A DNA stretch of 64,000 nt from Sandaracinaceae bacterium (GTDB taxonomy: Bacteria; Myxococcota_A; Polyangia; Polyangiales; Houyiibacteriaceae), in assembly GCA_020633075.1 (NCBI GenBank), contig JACKEI010000002.1:620001-684000 (forward strand). Reading direction: 5' to 3'. This document shows, one piece after another, positions 29,349 to 41,033 of the stretch; the stretch's first letter is position 1, and every line of letters begins with the position of its first letter. Position numbers and translations under genes: made by a program. The notes under the pieces are model-generated. The model did no database searches. It worked only from the letters and a program-made list of their open reading frames with translations, and was not told where the DNA came from.

Positions 29349-29735
29349 TCAGAGCGACGCGATGACGCGCGCCAGCTTGCCTTGGACCTCGTTGGCCACC
29401 CCAGCGAGCGCCGGGTTCTCCACACCCTGCATGGACGCCATCGGATCCACGGCGGCTACCTCGATCTTGCCTGGGCCATCCTCGCGCAGGATGACGTTGC
29501 AGGGCAGCATCAGGCCAATCTTGTCCTCCGCTTCGATGGCGCGCAGCGCGAACGCGGGGTTGCACGCCCCCAGGATCAGATACGGAGCAATCTCAGCGCC
29601 GAGCTTCTTCTTCATGGTGGCCTGCACGTCGATCTCAGTGAGAACACCGAAGCCCTCCGCTCGAAGGGCGTCTTCGACGCGAGGGCGCAGCGAGGCGATG
29701 GTGCCTTCGAGGGTCTTGCTTACGTAGTAGGTCAT
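29349..29735 (-). CDS. DUF302 domain protein
   Basis: A 128-residue single-domain protein. The opening TYYVSKTLEG, the block VEDALRAEGFGVLTEIDVQATMKKKL, GACNPAFALRA and the strand LMLPCNVILRE are typical of DUF302, a small alpha/beta fold of unknown function found in soluble and fused forms. GGAG precedes the ATG at 29735 by six bases. There is no signal peptide. The single conserved cysteines in GACNP and LPCNV are family features and could bind a ligand or metal. It lies downstream of meaB on the same strand, separated by 141 bases. Confidence 0.85.
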   Translation of the reverse strand: MTYYVSKTLEGTIASLRPRVEDALRAEGFGVLTEIDVQATMKKKLGAEIAPYLILGACNPAFALRAIEAEDKIGLMLPCNVILREDGPGKIEVAAVDPMASMQGVENPALAGVANEVQGKLARVIASL

Positions 29736-29876
29736 TGGGGCTCCGTGGGGGCGGGCTGCCGTACCGCACGGCTTGCCTCGTCTCGACGACCATGAGCACG
29801 GCGCGCGCGCTTGGCAACCGCGTGGTCGCGCCGCCTCGGCGCCCATCGGCAGGCGAGCCTCTTCTCGCAGCGGGCG

Positions 29877-30881
29877 TCAGCCGTGCGACCTGGAGTGCTC
29901 GAACGCGTTCAGGATGGTGGTCGCGGCCGTGGTCGCGGTGACCTGACCCGCGCGCAGGTCACGCTCGAGCGCGGGCAGCAGCGCGCGCACGCCCGGGGCC
30001 GCGTGGAGCTCGCTCATGAGCCTCTCTTCGATCATGTTCCACATCCAGCGCACCAGCTGCTTCTGGCGGCGCGCCTCGAGCTCCCCCGTGGCGCTCAGCT
30101 TCTGCCGGTGCTCCTCGATCTTGTCCCACAGCTCGGGCAGGCCCACGCCCAGGAGCGCGCTGCACGTGAGCACGGGCGGGTGCCACGTGCCGCCGTGGCC
30201 GCGCATGAGGTGCAGGGCCGTCTCGTACTCCACGCGTGCCCGCTTCGCGTACAGCTCGTTCTCACCGTCGGCCTTGTTGATGGCCAGCATGTCCGCCACC
30301 TCGAGGATGCCCCGCTTGATGCCCTGCAGCTCGTCGCCGGCGCCGGCCAGCATGAGCACCAGGTAGAAGTCCACCATGTCCGCCACGACGGTCTCGGACT
30401 GCCCCACGCCCACGGTCTCGATCAGCACCACGTCGAAGCCGAAGGCCTCGCAGAGCAGCATGGTCTCGCGCGTCTTGCGGTGGACGCCCCCGAGGGTGCC
30501 GCTGGTAGGGGAGGGCCGGATGAACGCGCGCTCGTCTCGCGAGAGCTTGGCCATGCGCGTCTTGTCGCCCAGGATGCTGCCCCCCGTGACGCTGCTGCTG
30601 GGGTCGATGGCGAGCACCGCCACGCTCTTGCCCTGCGCGGTGAGCAGGGTACCGAAGGCGTCGATGAAGGTGCTCTTGCCCACGCCGGGGACGCCGCTGA
30701 TGCCCACGCGACGGGAGCGGCCGGTGAGGGGCAAGAGGGCGGTCAGGACCTCTTGCGCGAGCGCCACGTGGCGGGGAGCGTCGCTCTCCACCAGCGTGAT
30801 GGCGCGCGCGAGCACGGCGCGGTCACCCGCTCGGAAGCCCGCGACGTAGTCCTCGACGCTCAGCCGCTTGCGCGTGGCCAC
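29877..30881 (-). CDS. meaB: Methylmalonyl-CoA mutase chaperone GTPase MeaB
   Basis: A 334-residue G3E-family GTPase that protects and reactivates adenosylcobalamin-dependent methylmalonyl-CoA mutase. Motifs: P-loop GVPGVGKST, the AIDPSSS and GGSILGDKTRM blocks (switch region), ETVGVGQSE (Walker B/G3) and the NKADG base-specificity motif. The GTG start at 30881 lies 10 bases after the mutase large-subunit stop, so it is the third gene of the mutase operon. The protein is often annotated ArgK in error; the adjacency to both mutase subunits settles the role. Confidence 0.93.
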   Translation of the reverse strand: MATRKRLSVEDYVAGFRAGDRAVLARAITLVESDAPRHVALAQEVLTALLPLTGRSRRVGISGVPGVGKSTFIDAFGTLLTAQGKSVAVLAIDPSSSVTGGSILGDKTRMAKLSRDERAFIRPSPTSGTLGGVHRKTRETMLLCEAFGFDVVLIETVGVGQSETVVADMVDFYLVLMLAGAGDELQGIKRGILEVADMLAINKADGENELYAKRARVEYETALHLMRGHGGTWHPPVLTCSALLGVGLPELWDKIEEHRQKLSATGELEARRQKQLVRWMWNMIEERLMSELHAAPGVRALLPALERDLRAGQVTATTAATTILNAFEHSRSHG

Positions 30882-30891
30882 GGCGGCGCGC

Positions 30892-33083
<2,192 letters not shown>

Positions 33084-33087
<4 letters not shown>

Positions 33088-35144
33088 CGCGCCACCTCCA
33101 GCTCGGCGTGGAGCTTGGTCAGGGTCTCGAGCGCGTCGGCGCCCGCGTAGAAGAAGACGTCCACGCCTTGCGCGCGGTACTGCTCTTGTTTGTCCGGCAC
33201 CTTGCCCGCCACGGCGAGCAGCTTCGCGCCCGCCTTGCGGAAGGCGTCGCAGAGCTCGACGGCTTCGTCGTAGCGCTCGTCCTTGCCGACCAGCACGACG
33301 ATCTCGCTCCCGTCGTAGGCCGCCAGCGCCGCGCTCGCGTCGGCGAAGCCCTCGTTCTCGGCGCTCTCGATGCCGCCTGCGGCGAGCAGGTTGGCCGTCC
33401 ACATGCCGCGGGCCTTGTGCTCGGGGATGGGTCCCAGCTGCGCGAGGAAGGCGCGGGGGCGGTGACCGTCGCGGGCCAGAGACGTGTCGCTCGCGTCGCG
33501 CAGGGCCTCCCAAGCGTCCGCGATGTGCCAGCGGTGCAGGGGCTCTATGTGCAACGACGGGAAGCCGTCGCGCAGCATGGTGCCCAGGTTCATCATGTCC
33601 ACGCCCGCGAGCGTGGCGGCGATTGCGGCGGGCACCAGCGTGCCCGGTTCCGAGGTGCCGCGCGCCGCGCGGGCCAGCGCGAGCAGCAGGTCCTGCCGCT
33701 CGTCGGGGGTGCCGCGCCCGAAGGGGTTGCCGAGCTCGCCTTCCACGTCCTCCAGGGACACGGGCGAGCGCAGCACGGACTGCTCCTGGAGGTTCGGGAA
33801 CTCGTTGACGCCCACCACGGCGGTGCGCCGTGTCGCGGCGGCGGCGCGCTGAGCCTCGGCGCCGGCCTCGAGCGCGGTGTGCACCACGCCCCGGCCGAGC
33901 GCCCGGCGCATTCCCCCCTCGGACTCGATGGTCTGGAAGAGCGCCCACGCGGCGCGCGCCAGCTGATCCGTGAGGGACTCGATGAACCAGCTGCCGCCCG
34001 CTGCGTCCGCCACGCGGGCCAGGTGCGACTCGTCGCGCAGCACCACGTGCGTGTTGCGCGCGATGCGCCTCGCGAACGCGTCCGAGGGGCCACACAGCTC
34101 GTCGAAGGCGCCGGTGGCCACGCTGTCCGCGCCCCCGATGGCCGCCGCCGCCGTCTCGGTGGTGGCGCGCAGCATGTTCACCCACGGGTCGCGGCGGGTC
34201 TTGTTGAAGGCGCTGGTGCGCGCGTGCACGGTGGTGGTCTGCGCGCTGGGGCTGGCGCCGAGGGCCGCCGCGACCTTCGCGAAGAGCGTGCGCGCCGCCC
34301 GCAGCTTGGCGATCTGCGCGAAGAAGTCGGACGACACGGAGAGAGCGAGCTCGATCTGGCTGGCCGCGATGTCCGGGCTGAGCCCGCCCTGGATGAGCCG
34401 GCGCATGTACTCCGCGCTCGTCGCGACGGCGTAGGCGAGCTCTTGGACCGCCGTGGCCCCCGCGTCGGCGTAGGGGCGGGTGGAGACGCACACAGCCCTG
34501 ACCCCGGGGGCGCGCTGGCTGCAGAAGTGCGCCAGCTCCACCTGGGCGCGTGAGGCCGCTTCGTAGCCGTCGGGGAGGGTGCCCGTCTCGGCCAGTGTGC
34601 CGAGCGGATCCGCGCCCAGCCCGCCGCGGAGCTCGGTCAGGGGCACGCCGCGCGCCTCGGCGACCGCGAACAACGCAGCCGACACCAAGACCACGTCGCT
34701 CAGCGCCTCGAGGTGCACGCCGTGGCGGCGCAGGTCCACCGCCTCCAGCACGGTCTCCACGTCCCCGGCGGTCAGCACGCGCACGCCTGTGTCGCAGGCC
34801 ATGCGCAACCACACCGCGTCCGCGCCGTTCTCGAGGTCGCTCTTCACCATGGCGGCGGCGACCTCCATGCGGGGGTCGCTGTACTCCTGGCACACCCGCC
34901 ACCCGGCCCCGGCGGTCCCGAGGGGCTGCCCGCCGCGCGTGAAGGGCGGCAGGCCGGGGAAGGTATCCGTCTGTGCGGGCAGATCCTCAGCCGTGTAGAG
35001 GGGCTGCAGCGTGATGCCGGGCTCGAGCTCGGTCGTGAGCGAGGAGAGCGGCTTTCCCCGGAGGTCGGCCTCGACCTTGGCGCGCCATTCGTCTCGCGAG
35101 ACGGGCGCGAAAGCGTTGGGGATGGTGGTGGGCTCTTCGGCCAT
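33084..35144 (-). CDS. mutA: Methylmalonyl-CoA mutase, small (non-catalytic) subunit
   Basis: A 686-residue paralogue of the large subunit. It keeps the barrel layout (LPPFTRGGQP, ELALSVSSDFFAQIAKLRAART, GGSWFIESLTDQLARAAW) but where the large subunit has the cobalamin motif it reads FLAQLGPIPEHKARGMW, so the D-x-H-x-x-G histidine is absent, as expected for the structural subunit of the heterodimer. The start at 35144 has AGGA upstream; an ATG at 35171 would add nine residues. It is the first gene of the operon mutA-mutB-meaB and is divergent from the nitrate reductase cluster across 283 bases. Confidence 0.93.
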
Positions 35145-35427
35145 GGGTCGCGCGTTCCTGTGGGAGTGCAAGTGGGCTCGGTGAAACCGTTGGGACCTCT
35201 TAGTTCAAGCGTGAAACTCCCGCAACACCCCCGTGCGCGGCGGGGTCGCCTTTCTGGTCTTGCCCGTTGGGTCGTTCGGGAGGCTCAGGGGAGCGCAATG
35301 CTTGCGCGGGGCCGCATACGTCGCCCAACCGCGCGCACAGGCTGCGCGACCCAGGTCCACTTGGCGCCGAATCCTCCTACGGGTGGGCTCCACGGGCGCT
35401 GGCATCATTGTTGCGAAGCGCCACTTC

Positions 35428-36033
35428 GTGAACGCTCGTCGGTGCAGCCTCGTCTTGCTCCCGCTGTTGCTCGTGCTCGCTTGCCGAGGCGGTGAGCCGG
35501 AGGCGCGCCCCGACGGCGAGCCTGCGGCGGCCCGTCATGCCACGACCATCACCACGCCAAGGGTCTTGGAGGGGCTGCCCGTTGGTCCCCCCGACGTGAC
35601 CGGCAGGCCCACGGTCGCCCCTTGTGGCACCTGCCACGAGGCCGGTGAGGCCCGGGCGCTGCCCGCTGACGCGGCCGGCATCGGTGGCCCGCACGTTGGC
35701 CTGGAGCTGCATCACGGGGCCATCGAGTGCGCCTCCTGCCACGCGGCCGACGACCGCAGCGCGCTGCACCTCGCCAGCGGCGCGACCATCCCCATGACCG
35801 ACGCCCTGCGCCTCTGCGCGCAGTGCCATGGCCCGCAGTACCGCGACTACCGGCACGGGGCGCACGGCGGGATGCGCGGCTACTGGGACCTCTCGCGCGG
35901 GCCCCGCGAGCGCAACCACTGCGTGGCCTGCCATGACCCGCACGCCCCTGCCTTCGGGCAGTTCGAGCCTGTTTCCGGCCCTCGCGACCGCTTCACGGTC
36001 GACGCCGAGCCTCACGGAGCCCCCCATGAGTGA
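35428..36033 (+). CDS. Four-haem c-type cytochrome lipoprotein
   Basis: A 201-residue lipoprotein with lipobox VLAC (cysteine near residue 18) and four CxxCH haem sites: CGTCH, CASCH, CAQCH and CVACH. The last is followed by DPHAP, as in multihaem cytochromes of the doubled-CXXCH type. The GTG at 35428 puts a normal signal peptide first; the frame is open further upstream but codes for an Arg-rich leader. It is the first gene of the nitrate reductase cluster and overlaps the next by eight bases. Its place recalls NapM in Desulfovibrio nap operons, an electron carrier between the quinol oxidiser and NapA; this role is inferred. Confidence 0.85.
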   Translation: MNARRCSLVLLPLLLVLACRGGEPEARPDGEPAAARHATTITTPRVLEGLPVGPPDVTGRPTVAPCGTCHEAGEARALPADAAGIGGPHVGLELHHGAIECASCHAADDRSALHLASGATIPMTDALRLCAQCHGPQYRDYRHGAHGGMRGYWDLSRGPRERNHCVACHDPHAPAFGQFEPVSGPRDRFTVDAEPHGAPHE

Positions 36034-36931
36034 AGACATCAGCCGGCGCCGGATGCTGAAGGCGGCCGGCGCCACGCTCGGCGCCGCGGCCTTCGCGCGC
36101 GCCGTCGCGCCCCTCGCGCAGTTCACGGAGTCCACCAACATGGAGGAGTTCCTGACGCAGCACTACCGGGAGCTCGGCCCCGAAGACAAGACGCGCCTGA
36201 TCGCGCGCCTCGAGGAAGACACCCTGCGCAAGTACGGGGCCGAGGTGACCATCCGTGACTTCCTGCCGCAGGAGAACGTGCAGTTCGGCTACGCGCTCAA
36301 CCTGAGCGTGTGCATCGGCTGCCGGCGCTGTGCGGACGCGTGCCACCAAGAGAACAACCACGACCGGCGCACCAACCAGTCCTACATCCGCGTGCTGGAG
36401 ATGGAGCAGGGCTCCATGGACATGGAGCGCGGCACCATGCACTACGACCACGCCGTGCCGGCGGAGGGCAAGTTCTACATGCCCGTGCAGTGCCAGCAGT
36501 GCGAGAACCCTCCCTGCACGCACGTGTGCCCCGTGGAGGCCACCTGGCAGGAGTCGGACGGCATCGTGGTCGTGGACTACAACTGGTGCATCGGCTGCCG
36601 CTACTGCGAGGCCGCCTGCCCCTACCACGCGCGCCGCTTCAACTGGAGCGCTCCCGAGATCCCCGCCGAGGAGATCAACCCGGACCAGGGCCTCTTGTCC
36701 AACCGCATCCGGCCGCAGGGCGTCGTCGAGAAGTGCACCTTCTGCCTGCATCGCACCCGCGATGGGCGCCTGCCGGCCTGCCTCGAAGCCTGCCCCACGG
36801 GGGCGCGCGTGTTCGGGAACATGCTGGACCCGGACTCCGAGATCCGCTGGGTGCTCGCCAACAAGCGCGTGTTCGTTCTCAAGGAAGAGCTCGGGACGCG
36901 TCCACGCTTCTACTACTTCTTCGACACGTGA
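36026..36931 (+). CDS. Periplasmic [4Fe-4S] ferredoxin-type electron transfer subunit (NrfC-like)
   Basis: A 301-residue protein with a Tat signal (SRRRMLKAAG) and four [4Fe-4S] clusters. The cluster motifs are CIGCRRCADACH, CQQCENPPCTHVCP, CIGCRYCEAACP and CTFC with a later CLEACP, the NrfC/PsrB/DmsB-type arrangement. It would sit on the outer face of the membrane beside the NrfD-like protein encoded seven bases downstream. Known NrfC-NrfD pairs pass electrons from quinol to periplasmic cytochromes. Here the pair stands within a nap operon lacking NapC, NapG and NapH. All cluster cysteines are present. Confidence 0.9.
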   Translation: MSEDISRRRMLKAAGATLGAAAFARAVAPLAQFTESTNMEEFLTQHYRELGPEDKTRLIARLEEDTLRKYGAEVTIRDFLPQENVQFGYALNLSVCIGCRRCADACHQENNHDRRTNQSYIRVLEMEQGSMDMERGTMHYDHAVPAEGKFYMPVQCQQCENPPCTHVCPVEATWQESDGIVVVDYNWCIGCRYCEAACPYHARRFNWSAPEIPAEEINPDQGLLSNRIRPQGVVEKCTFCLHRTRDGRLPACLEACPTGARVFGNMLDPDSEIRWVLANKRVFVLKEELGTRPRFYYFFDT

Positions 36932-36938
36932 GCGCGCC

Positions 36939-38327
36939 GTGAACCCACCCTCGACACCCAGCCACGAGTCCAAGGCGGTGCGCCACACCGTCAGCTACCC
37001 CCGCTTCCTGCTCGACGCCTTCGACGAGGCCACCGAGGGCTCCCGCGTCTTCTACGTGTGGATGTTCGCGCTGACCGCCATCGCCCTGGTCGGCGCGCAC
37101 GCGTGGGCCAACCAGGTCGCGTCCGGCATGGCCGTCACCAACATGACGGACCAGGTCTCGTGGGGCCTCTACATCGCCAACTTCACCTTCTCGGTGGGCC
37201 TCGCGGCCGGCGGCGTCATGATGGTCATCCCGGCCTACGTGTACGACGACCACGACATGCACCGCGTCGTCATCATCGGCGAGGTGCTGGCCATCGCGGC
37301 CATCGTGATGTGCCTCATGTTCGTGGTCGCCGACCTCGGGCGCCCCGACCGCTTCTGGCACCTGTTGCCCGGCATCGGCCGCTTCAACTGGCCCATGTCC
37401 ATGCTCACGTGGGACGTGCTGGTGCTCAACGGCTACCTGCTGATCAACCTGCACGTGGTGGGCTACCTGATCTACCAGCGCTGGCTGGGTCGTGAGCCCA
37501 ACCCGAAGTGGTACCTGCCCTTCGTCTTTCTCTCCATCGCCTGGGCCATCTCCATCCACACCGTCACCGCGTTCCTGTACTCGGGCCTCGGTGGGCGTCC
37601 CTTCTGGAACTCGGCCCTGCTCGCGCCCCGCTTCATCGCGTCGGCCTTCGTCACCGGCCCCGCGTTCATCGTGCTCTCGCTGCAGGTCGTGCGTCGCACC
37701 ACCCGCTTCTACGTGCCGAGCGGGGCCATGCGGACCTTGGTCTCCATCATCCGCGTCACGGCCGTGGTCAACCTGTTCATGCTGGTGGCGGAGGTGTTCT
37801 CGGAGTTCTACGCAGGCGGCTCGCACGTCGCGTCCGCGCGCTACCTCTTCTTGGGGCTCCATGGGCACTACGAGCTGGTGCCGTGGATCTGGACCGCGAT
37901 CGGCTTCAATGTCTTCGCTGCAGTGGTCCTGCTGACACCGGCGCTCTCCGAGAAGCGCTGGCTGCTCAATACGGCCCTGGTGCTGACCTTCGTCGGCGTG
38001 TGGATCGAGAAGGGCATGGGGCTCATCGTGCCGGGCTTCATCCCGTCCACGCTGCACGAGATCGTCCCGTACGCGCCGAGCCTCACGGAGTGGAAGGTGA
38101 TGGCGGGCGTCTGGGCAGCCGGGCTCATGGTCTTCACCGTCGGCCTGCGCATCGCGCTGCACGCCATGACCGGCGAGATGCGAGCCGACCCGGAAGACCT
38201 GGGCGCGCCGGCCGGTTTGCCGACCGCAGGCGACACCGCTGCCGACGAGGACGCCGTAGGGTCCGCTGGCGAAGAGGTCGACGCTCCGAGCGTCGCGCGC
38301 GTCAGCCAGCTGGAAGGAGCGGAGTGA
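36939..38327 (+). CDS. NrfD/PsrC-type quinone-interacting membrane subunit
   Basis: A 462-residue protein with about ten membrane helices. Segments such as SWGLYIANFTFSVGLAAGGVMM, LGRPDRFWHL, FNWPMSMLTWDV and SIHTVTAFLYSGLGGRPFW are characteristic of the NrfD family, whose members exchange electrons or protons with the quinone pool. The GTG at 36939 begins eight bases after the iron-sulfur subunit stop. The C-terminal 50 residues are acidic and probably extramembranous. Length is greater than classic NrfD (about 320) and closer to PsrC/ActC-type proteins. It is the likely quinol-oxidising partner for the nitrate reductase encoded downstream. Confidence 0.88.
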   Translation: MNPPSTPSHESKAVRHTVSYPRFLLDAFDEATEGSRVFYVWMFALTAIALVGAHAWANQVASGMAVTNMTDQVSWGLYIANFTFSVGLAAGGVMMVIPAYVYDDHDMHRVVIIGEVLAIAAIVMCLMFVVADLGRPDRFWHLLPGIGRFNWPMSMLTWDVLVLNGYLLINLHVVGYLIYQRWLGREPNPKWYLPFVFLSIAWAISIHTVTAFLYSGLGGRPFWNSALLAPRFIASAFVTGPAFIVLSLQVVRRTTRFYVPSGAMRTLVSIIRVTAVVNLFMLVAEVFSEFYAGGSHVASARYLFLGLHGHYELVPWIWTAIGFNVFAAVVLLTPALSEKRWLLNTALVLTFVGVWIEKGMGLIVPGFIPSTLHEIVPYAPSLTEWKVMAGVWAAGLMVFTVGLRIALHAMTGEMRADPEDLGAPAGLPTAGDTAADEDAVGSAGEEVDAPSVARVSQLEGAE

Positions 38328-38626
38328 TGCCCGTCTCAGGTCTGGTGCTGACCGTCCCTCGTGCCGCCGATCAAGCCGGCGAGTGCTCGCCGGAGGCGCT
38401 CGCAGCGCTTCGTAGCCTCGCCTTTCTGGAGCTGGGCGCGGCCAAGGACGGACGCGTGTCCGCCGTCCTCGATGCCTCGGACTACCCCTCTCACGACGCG
38501 CATCTCGCGACACTGCGGGCCCTGCCGCAGGTGACCTGGATCGACGTCGTGTTCCACGACTTCTCGGATGTCAGCGACTTCGAGCGCCCCCCGCGGCGCG
38601 ATGGAGGTTCTCATGGACCGGCGTGA
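38327..38626 (+). CDS. napD: NapD-like maturation chaperone for nitrate reductase
   Basis: A 99-residue cytoplasmic protein. It shows the small ferredoxin-like fold of NapD: VSGLVLTV at the start, a middle strand GRVSAVLDASDY, and the end VTWIDVVFHDF matching the V-x-x-V-x-L-V-Y-H region of NapD. NapD binds the Tat signal of NapA and holds it until the cofactor is loaded. The start overlaps the NrfD-like stop (TGATG), and the stop lies 14 bases inside napA, so all three are translationally coupled. Confidence 0.82.
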   Translation: MPVSGLVLTVPRAADQAGECSPEALAALRSLAFLELGAAKDGRVSAVLDASDYPSHDAHLATLRALPQVTWIDVVFHDFSDVSDFERPPRRDGGSHGPA

Positions 38627-41033
38627 CTTTCTCAAGGCCTCCGCCCTCTCGGCGGCCGCCGCTTCGGTGCTCGCGCGCGGCGCCAGCGCAGACGACACAG
38701 ACCCCCTCGACCCCGCCGTGCGCGAGCAGGTCGGCAGCGGCGTGACCTGGGACAAGGCCCCCTGCCGCTTCTGCGGCACGGGCTGCCACGTGCAGGTGGG
38801 TGTCCGCAATGATCGCGTCGTGGCCATCGCCGGGGACCGGCAGGCCCCCGTCAATCGCGGGCTGCTGTGCGTGAAGGGCTACCACGTGGGCCTCGCCCTC
38901 TACGGCGGGGACCGGCTCACGCGGCCCATGCTGAAGCGCGGCGACACCCACGTGCCCATCTCCTGGGACGAGGCGCTGGGCATCATCGCCGACCGCATCG
39001 AGGGCAACCCTGCCGGGTTCGCGTTCTACGGCTCGGGGCAGTGGACCATCCCGGAGGGCTACGCCGCCCAGAAGTTCATGAAGGGCGGCCTCTCCAACAA
39101 CCACATCGACCCCAACGCCCGCCTGTGCATGGCCTCGGCCGTCACGGGCTTCATCTCCACCTACGGCGTGGACGAGCCGGCCAGCTGCTTCGATGACCTC
39201 GAGGCCGCCAAGGTGGTGCTCATCTGGGGCAACAACCCGGCCGAGATGCACCCCATCCTCTTCTCCCGCATGGTCGACCGGCGGGGACGGGGCGAGGCGC
39301 TGCGCCTGATCGACATCGGGACGCGCCGCACGCGCACCACGGGCTTCGCCGACGACTACCTCGAGTTCCGCCCGCAGTCGGACCTCGCGATCCTGAACGG
39401 CATCCTGCACCTGCTCATCGCCGAGGACACCTACGACCACGACTTCGTGGAGCGTCACGTCGCGTTCCGGCGCGAGGAGTCCGGTCCCGACCTGATGGGC
39501 ATCGCCACGGACTTCGACACCTTCCGTGCGTCGGTGGCCGAGTACACGCCGGAGCGCGTGCAAGAGATCTCGGGTGTGCCCGCGGCGAAGATCCGCATGC
39601 TGGCCAGGCTCTTCGCCGATCGCGAGCAGCGCATCACCAGCCTCTGGTGCATGGGGCCCAACCAGCACACGCGCGGCACCGGCGTGAACCGCCTCTTGCA
39701 CGCCATCCACTTGCTCTCCGGTCACTGGGGGCGCCCGGGCGATGGCCCGCAGAGCCTCACCGGGCAGCCGTCGGCCTGCGGCACCGCGCGCGAGGTCGGG
39801 ACCCTCTCGCACGCGCTACCGGGTGGCTTGGTGGTCGCCAACCCCGCTCACCGCGAGCACGCCGAAGAGATCTGGAACCTGCCTGCCGGGCGCGTCAACG
39901 GGACTCCGGGGGCGCACACGGTCGAGATGTGGCGGCGCTTCTCCACCCCGGCCAGCGACGGCGGCGACATCGACACCATCTGGGTGCAGGTCACCAACCC
40001 GGCGCACTCGCTCCCGAACGTGGACAAGCTCTTCACGCCCAGCCGCGGCATCCCCGGCAAGTTCCTGATCGTGTCGGACGTGTACCCGACGGCCACGGCC
40101 CGCGCGGCCGACCTGATCCTGCCCTCGGCCATGTGGGTCGAGAAGAACGGTATGGTGGGGAACTCGGAGCGGCGCACACAGCAGTGGTTCAAGATGGTGA
40201 ACCCGCCCGGTGAGGCGCGCGACGACGCGTGGCAGACCATCGCGGTGGCCCGCAAGCTGTTCGACCGCGGCCACCAGGGCATGCGCGACAAAGACGCGAA
40301 CTTCATCTTCCGCGTCAACGACGCGGCGGGGGCCGAGGTGCCCATCTGGGACTACCGTCACTACTACGACGTCAACGTCGACGAGCACCTCTTCGAGGAG
40401 TACCGGCGCTTCACGCGCTACAAGCACAAGGACCTGGCGCCGTACGCGGAGTACGTCCGCGCGCGCGGGCTGCGCTGGCCGGTCGTGGAGCAGGAGGGGG
40501 TCTGGACCGAGACCCGCTACCGCTTCGTCGAAGGCGAGGACTCCTACGTGGAGGCCGGTACGGGGGTGCAGTTCTACCACTCGACCTCCAACGACGGCCG
40601 CGCGCAGGTCTGGATCCAACCTTATGTCGCCGCGCCCGAGGAGCCCGACGCGGAGTATCCCTTCTGGCTGTGTACCGGACGCGTGCTGGAGCACTGGCAC
40701 ACCGGCTCCATGACCATGCGCGTCCCGCAACTGCGCCGTGCCATGCCCGAGGCCTACGTCGAGCTGAACGCGACGGACGCGCGGCGGCTGGGCGTCGAGA
40801 ACGGCGACCTGGTGCGGCTGGAGACCCGCCGCGGCAGCATGGACATCGCCGCGTGGATCGACGGGCGCGGACGCCCACCCGAGGGCTCCCTCTTCGTGCC
40901 CTTCTTCGACGAGCGCCGCATGGTCAACCAGCTCACGCTGGACGCGCACTGCCCGATATCGAAGCAGCCGGACTACAAGAAGTGTGCGGCGCGTGTTGTC
41001 TGCATCCCTCGGCAGGCGGGGTCCCGTGAGTGA
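38613..41033 (+). CDS. napA: Periplasmic nitrate reductase catalytic subunit
   Basis: An 806-residue molybdopterin oxidoreductase. A Tat signal (MDRRDFLKAS) is followed by a [4Fe-4S] site with C51, C54, C58 and C86 (CRFCGTGC, LLCVKG). The molybdenum ligand is C172 in NARLCMASAV, the phrase typical of NapA rather than of selenocysteine- or Ser-ligated relatives. C-terminal blocks such as WLCTGRVLEHWHTGSMT and the molydopterin dinucleotide-binding end also fit. GGAGG five bases ahead fixes the start. The flanking napD and NapB-like genes support assignment to nitrate reduction; the NapA group also includes enzymes with other oxyanion substrates, so nitrate is the most likely, not proven, substrate. 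Confidence 0.92.
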   Translation: MDRRDFLKASALSAAAASVLARGASADDTDPLDPAVREQVGSGVTWDKAPCRFCGTGCHVQVGVRNDRVVAIAGDRQAPVNRGLLCVKGYHVGLALYGGDRLTRPMLKRGDTHVPISWDEALGIIADRIEGNPAGFAFYGSGQWTIPEGYAAQKFMKGGLSNNHIDPNARLCMASAVTGFISTYGVDEPASCFDDLEAAKVVLIWGNNPAEMHPILFSRMVDRRGRGEALRLIDIGTRRTRTTGFADDYLEFRPQSDLAILNGILHLLIAEDTYDHDFVERHVAFRREESGPDLMGIATDFDTFRASVAEYTPERVQEISGVPAAKIRMLARLFADREQRITSLWCMGPNQHTRGTGVNRLLHAIHLLSGHWGRPGDGPQSLTGQPSACGTAREVGTLSHALPGGLVVANPAHREHAEEIWNLPAGRVNGTPGAHTVEMWRRFSTPASDGGDIDTIWVQVTNPAHSLPNVDKLFTPSRGIPGKFLIVSDVYPTATARAADLILPSAMWVEKNGMVGNSERRTQQWFKMVNPPGEARDDAWQTIAVARKLFDRGHQGMRDKDANFIFRVNDAAGAEVPIWDYRHYYDVNVDEHLFEEYRRFTRYKHKDLAPYAEYVRARGLRWPVVEQEGVWTETRYRFVEGEDSYVEAGTGVQFYHSTSNDGRAQVWIQPYVAAPEEPDAEYPFWLCTGRVLEHWHTGSMTMRVPQLRRAMPEAYVELNATDARRLGVENGDLVRLETRRGSMDIAAWIDGRGRPPEGSLFVPFFDERRMVNQLTLDAHCPISKQPDYKKCAARVVCIPRQAGSRE

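Noticed and set aside
29877..30881. ArgK-type transport kinase annotation
   Set aside because: The protein is MeaB by sequence and directly follows both mutase subunits; the ArgK label for this family is historical.
38613..41033. Formate dehydrogenase or assimilatory nitrate reductase instead of NapA
   Set aside because: The Mo ligand is cysteine in NARLCMASAV, a Tat signal is present, and NapD and NapB-like genes flank it; no NasC-type or FdhB-type partner is seen.
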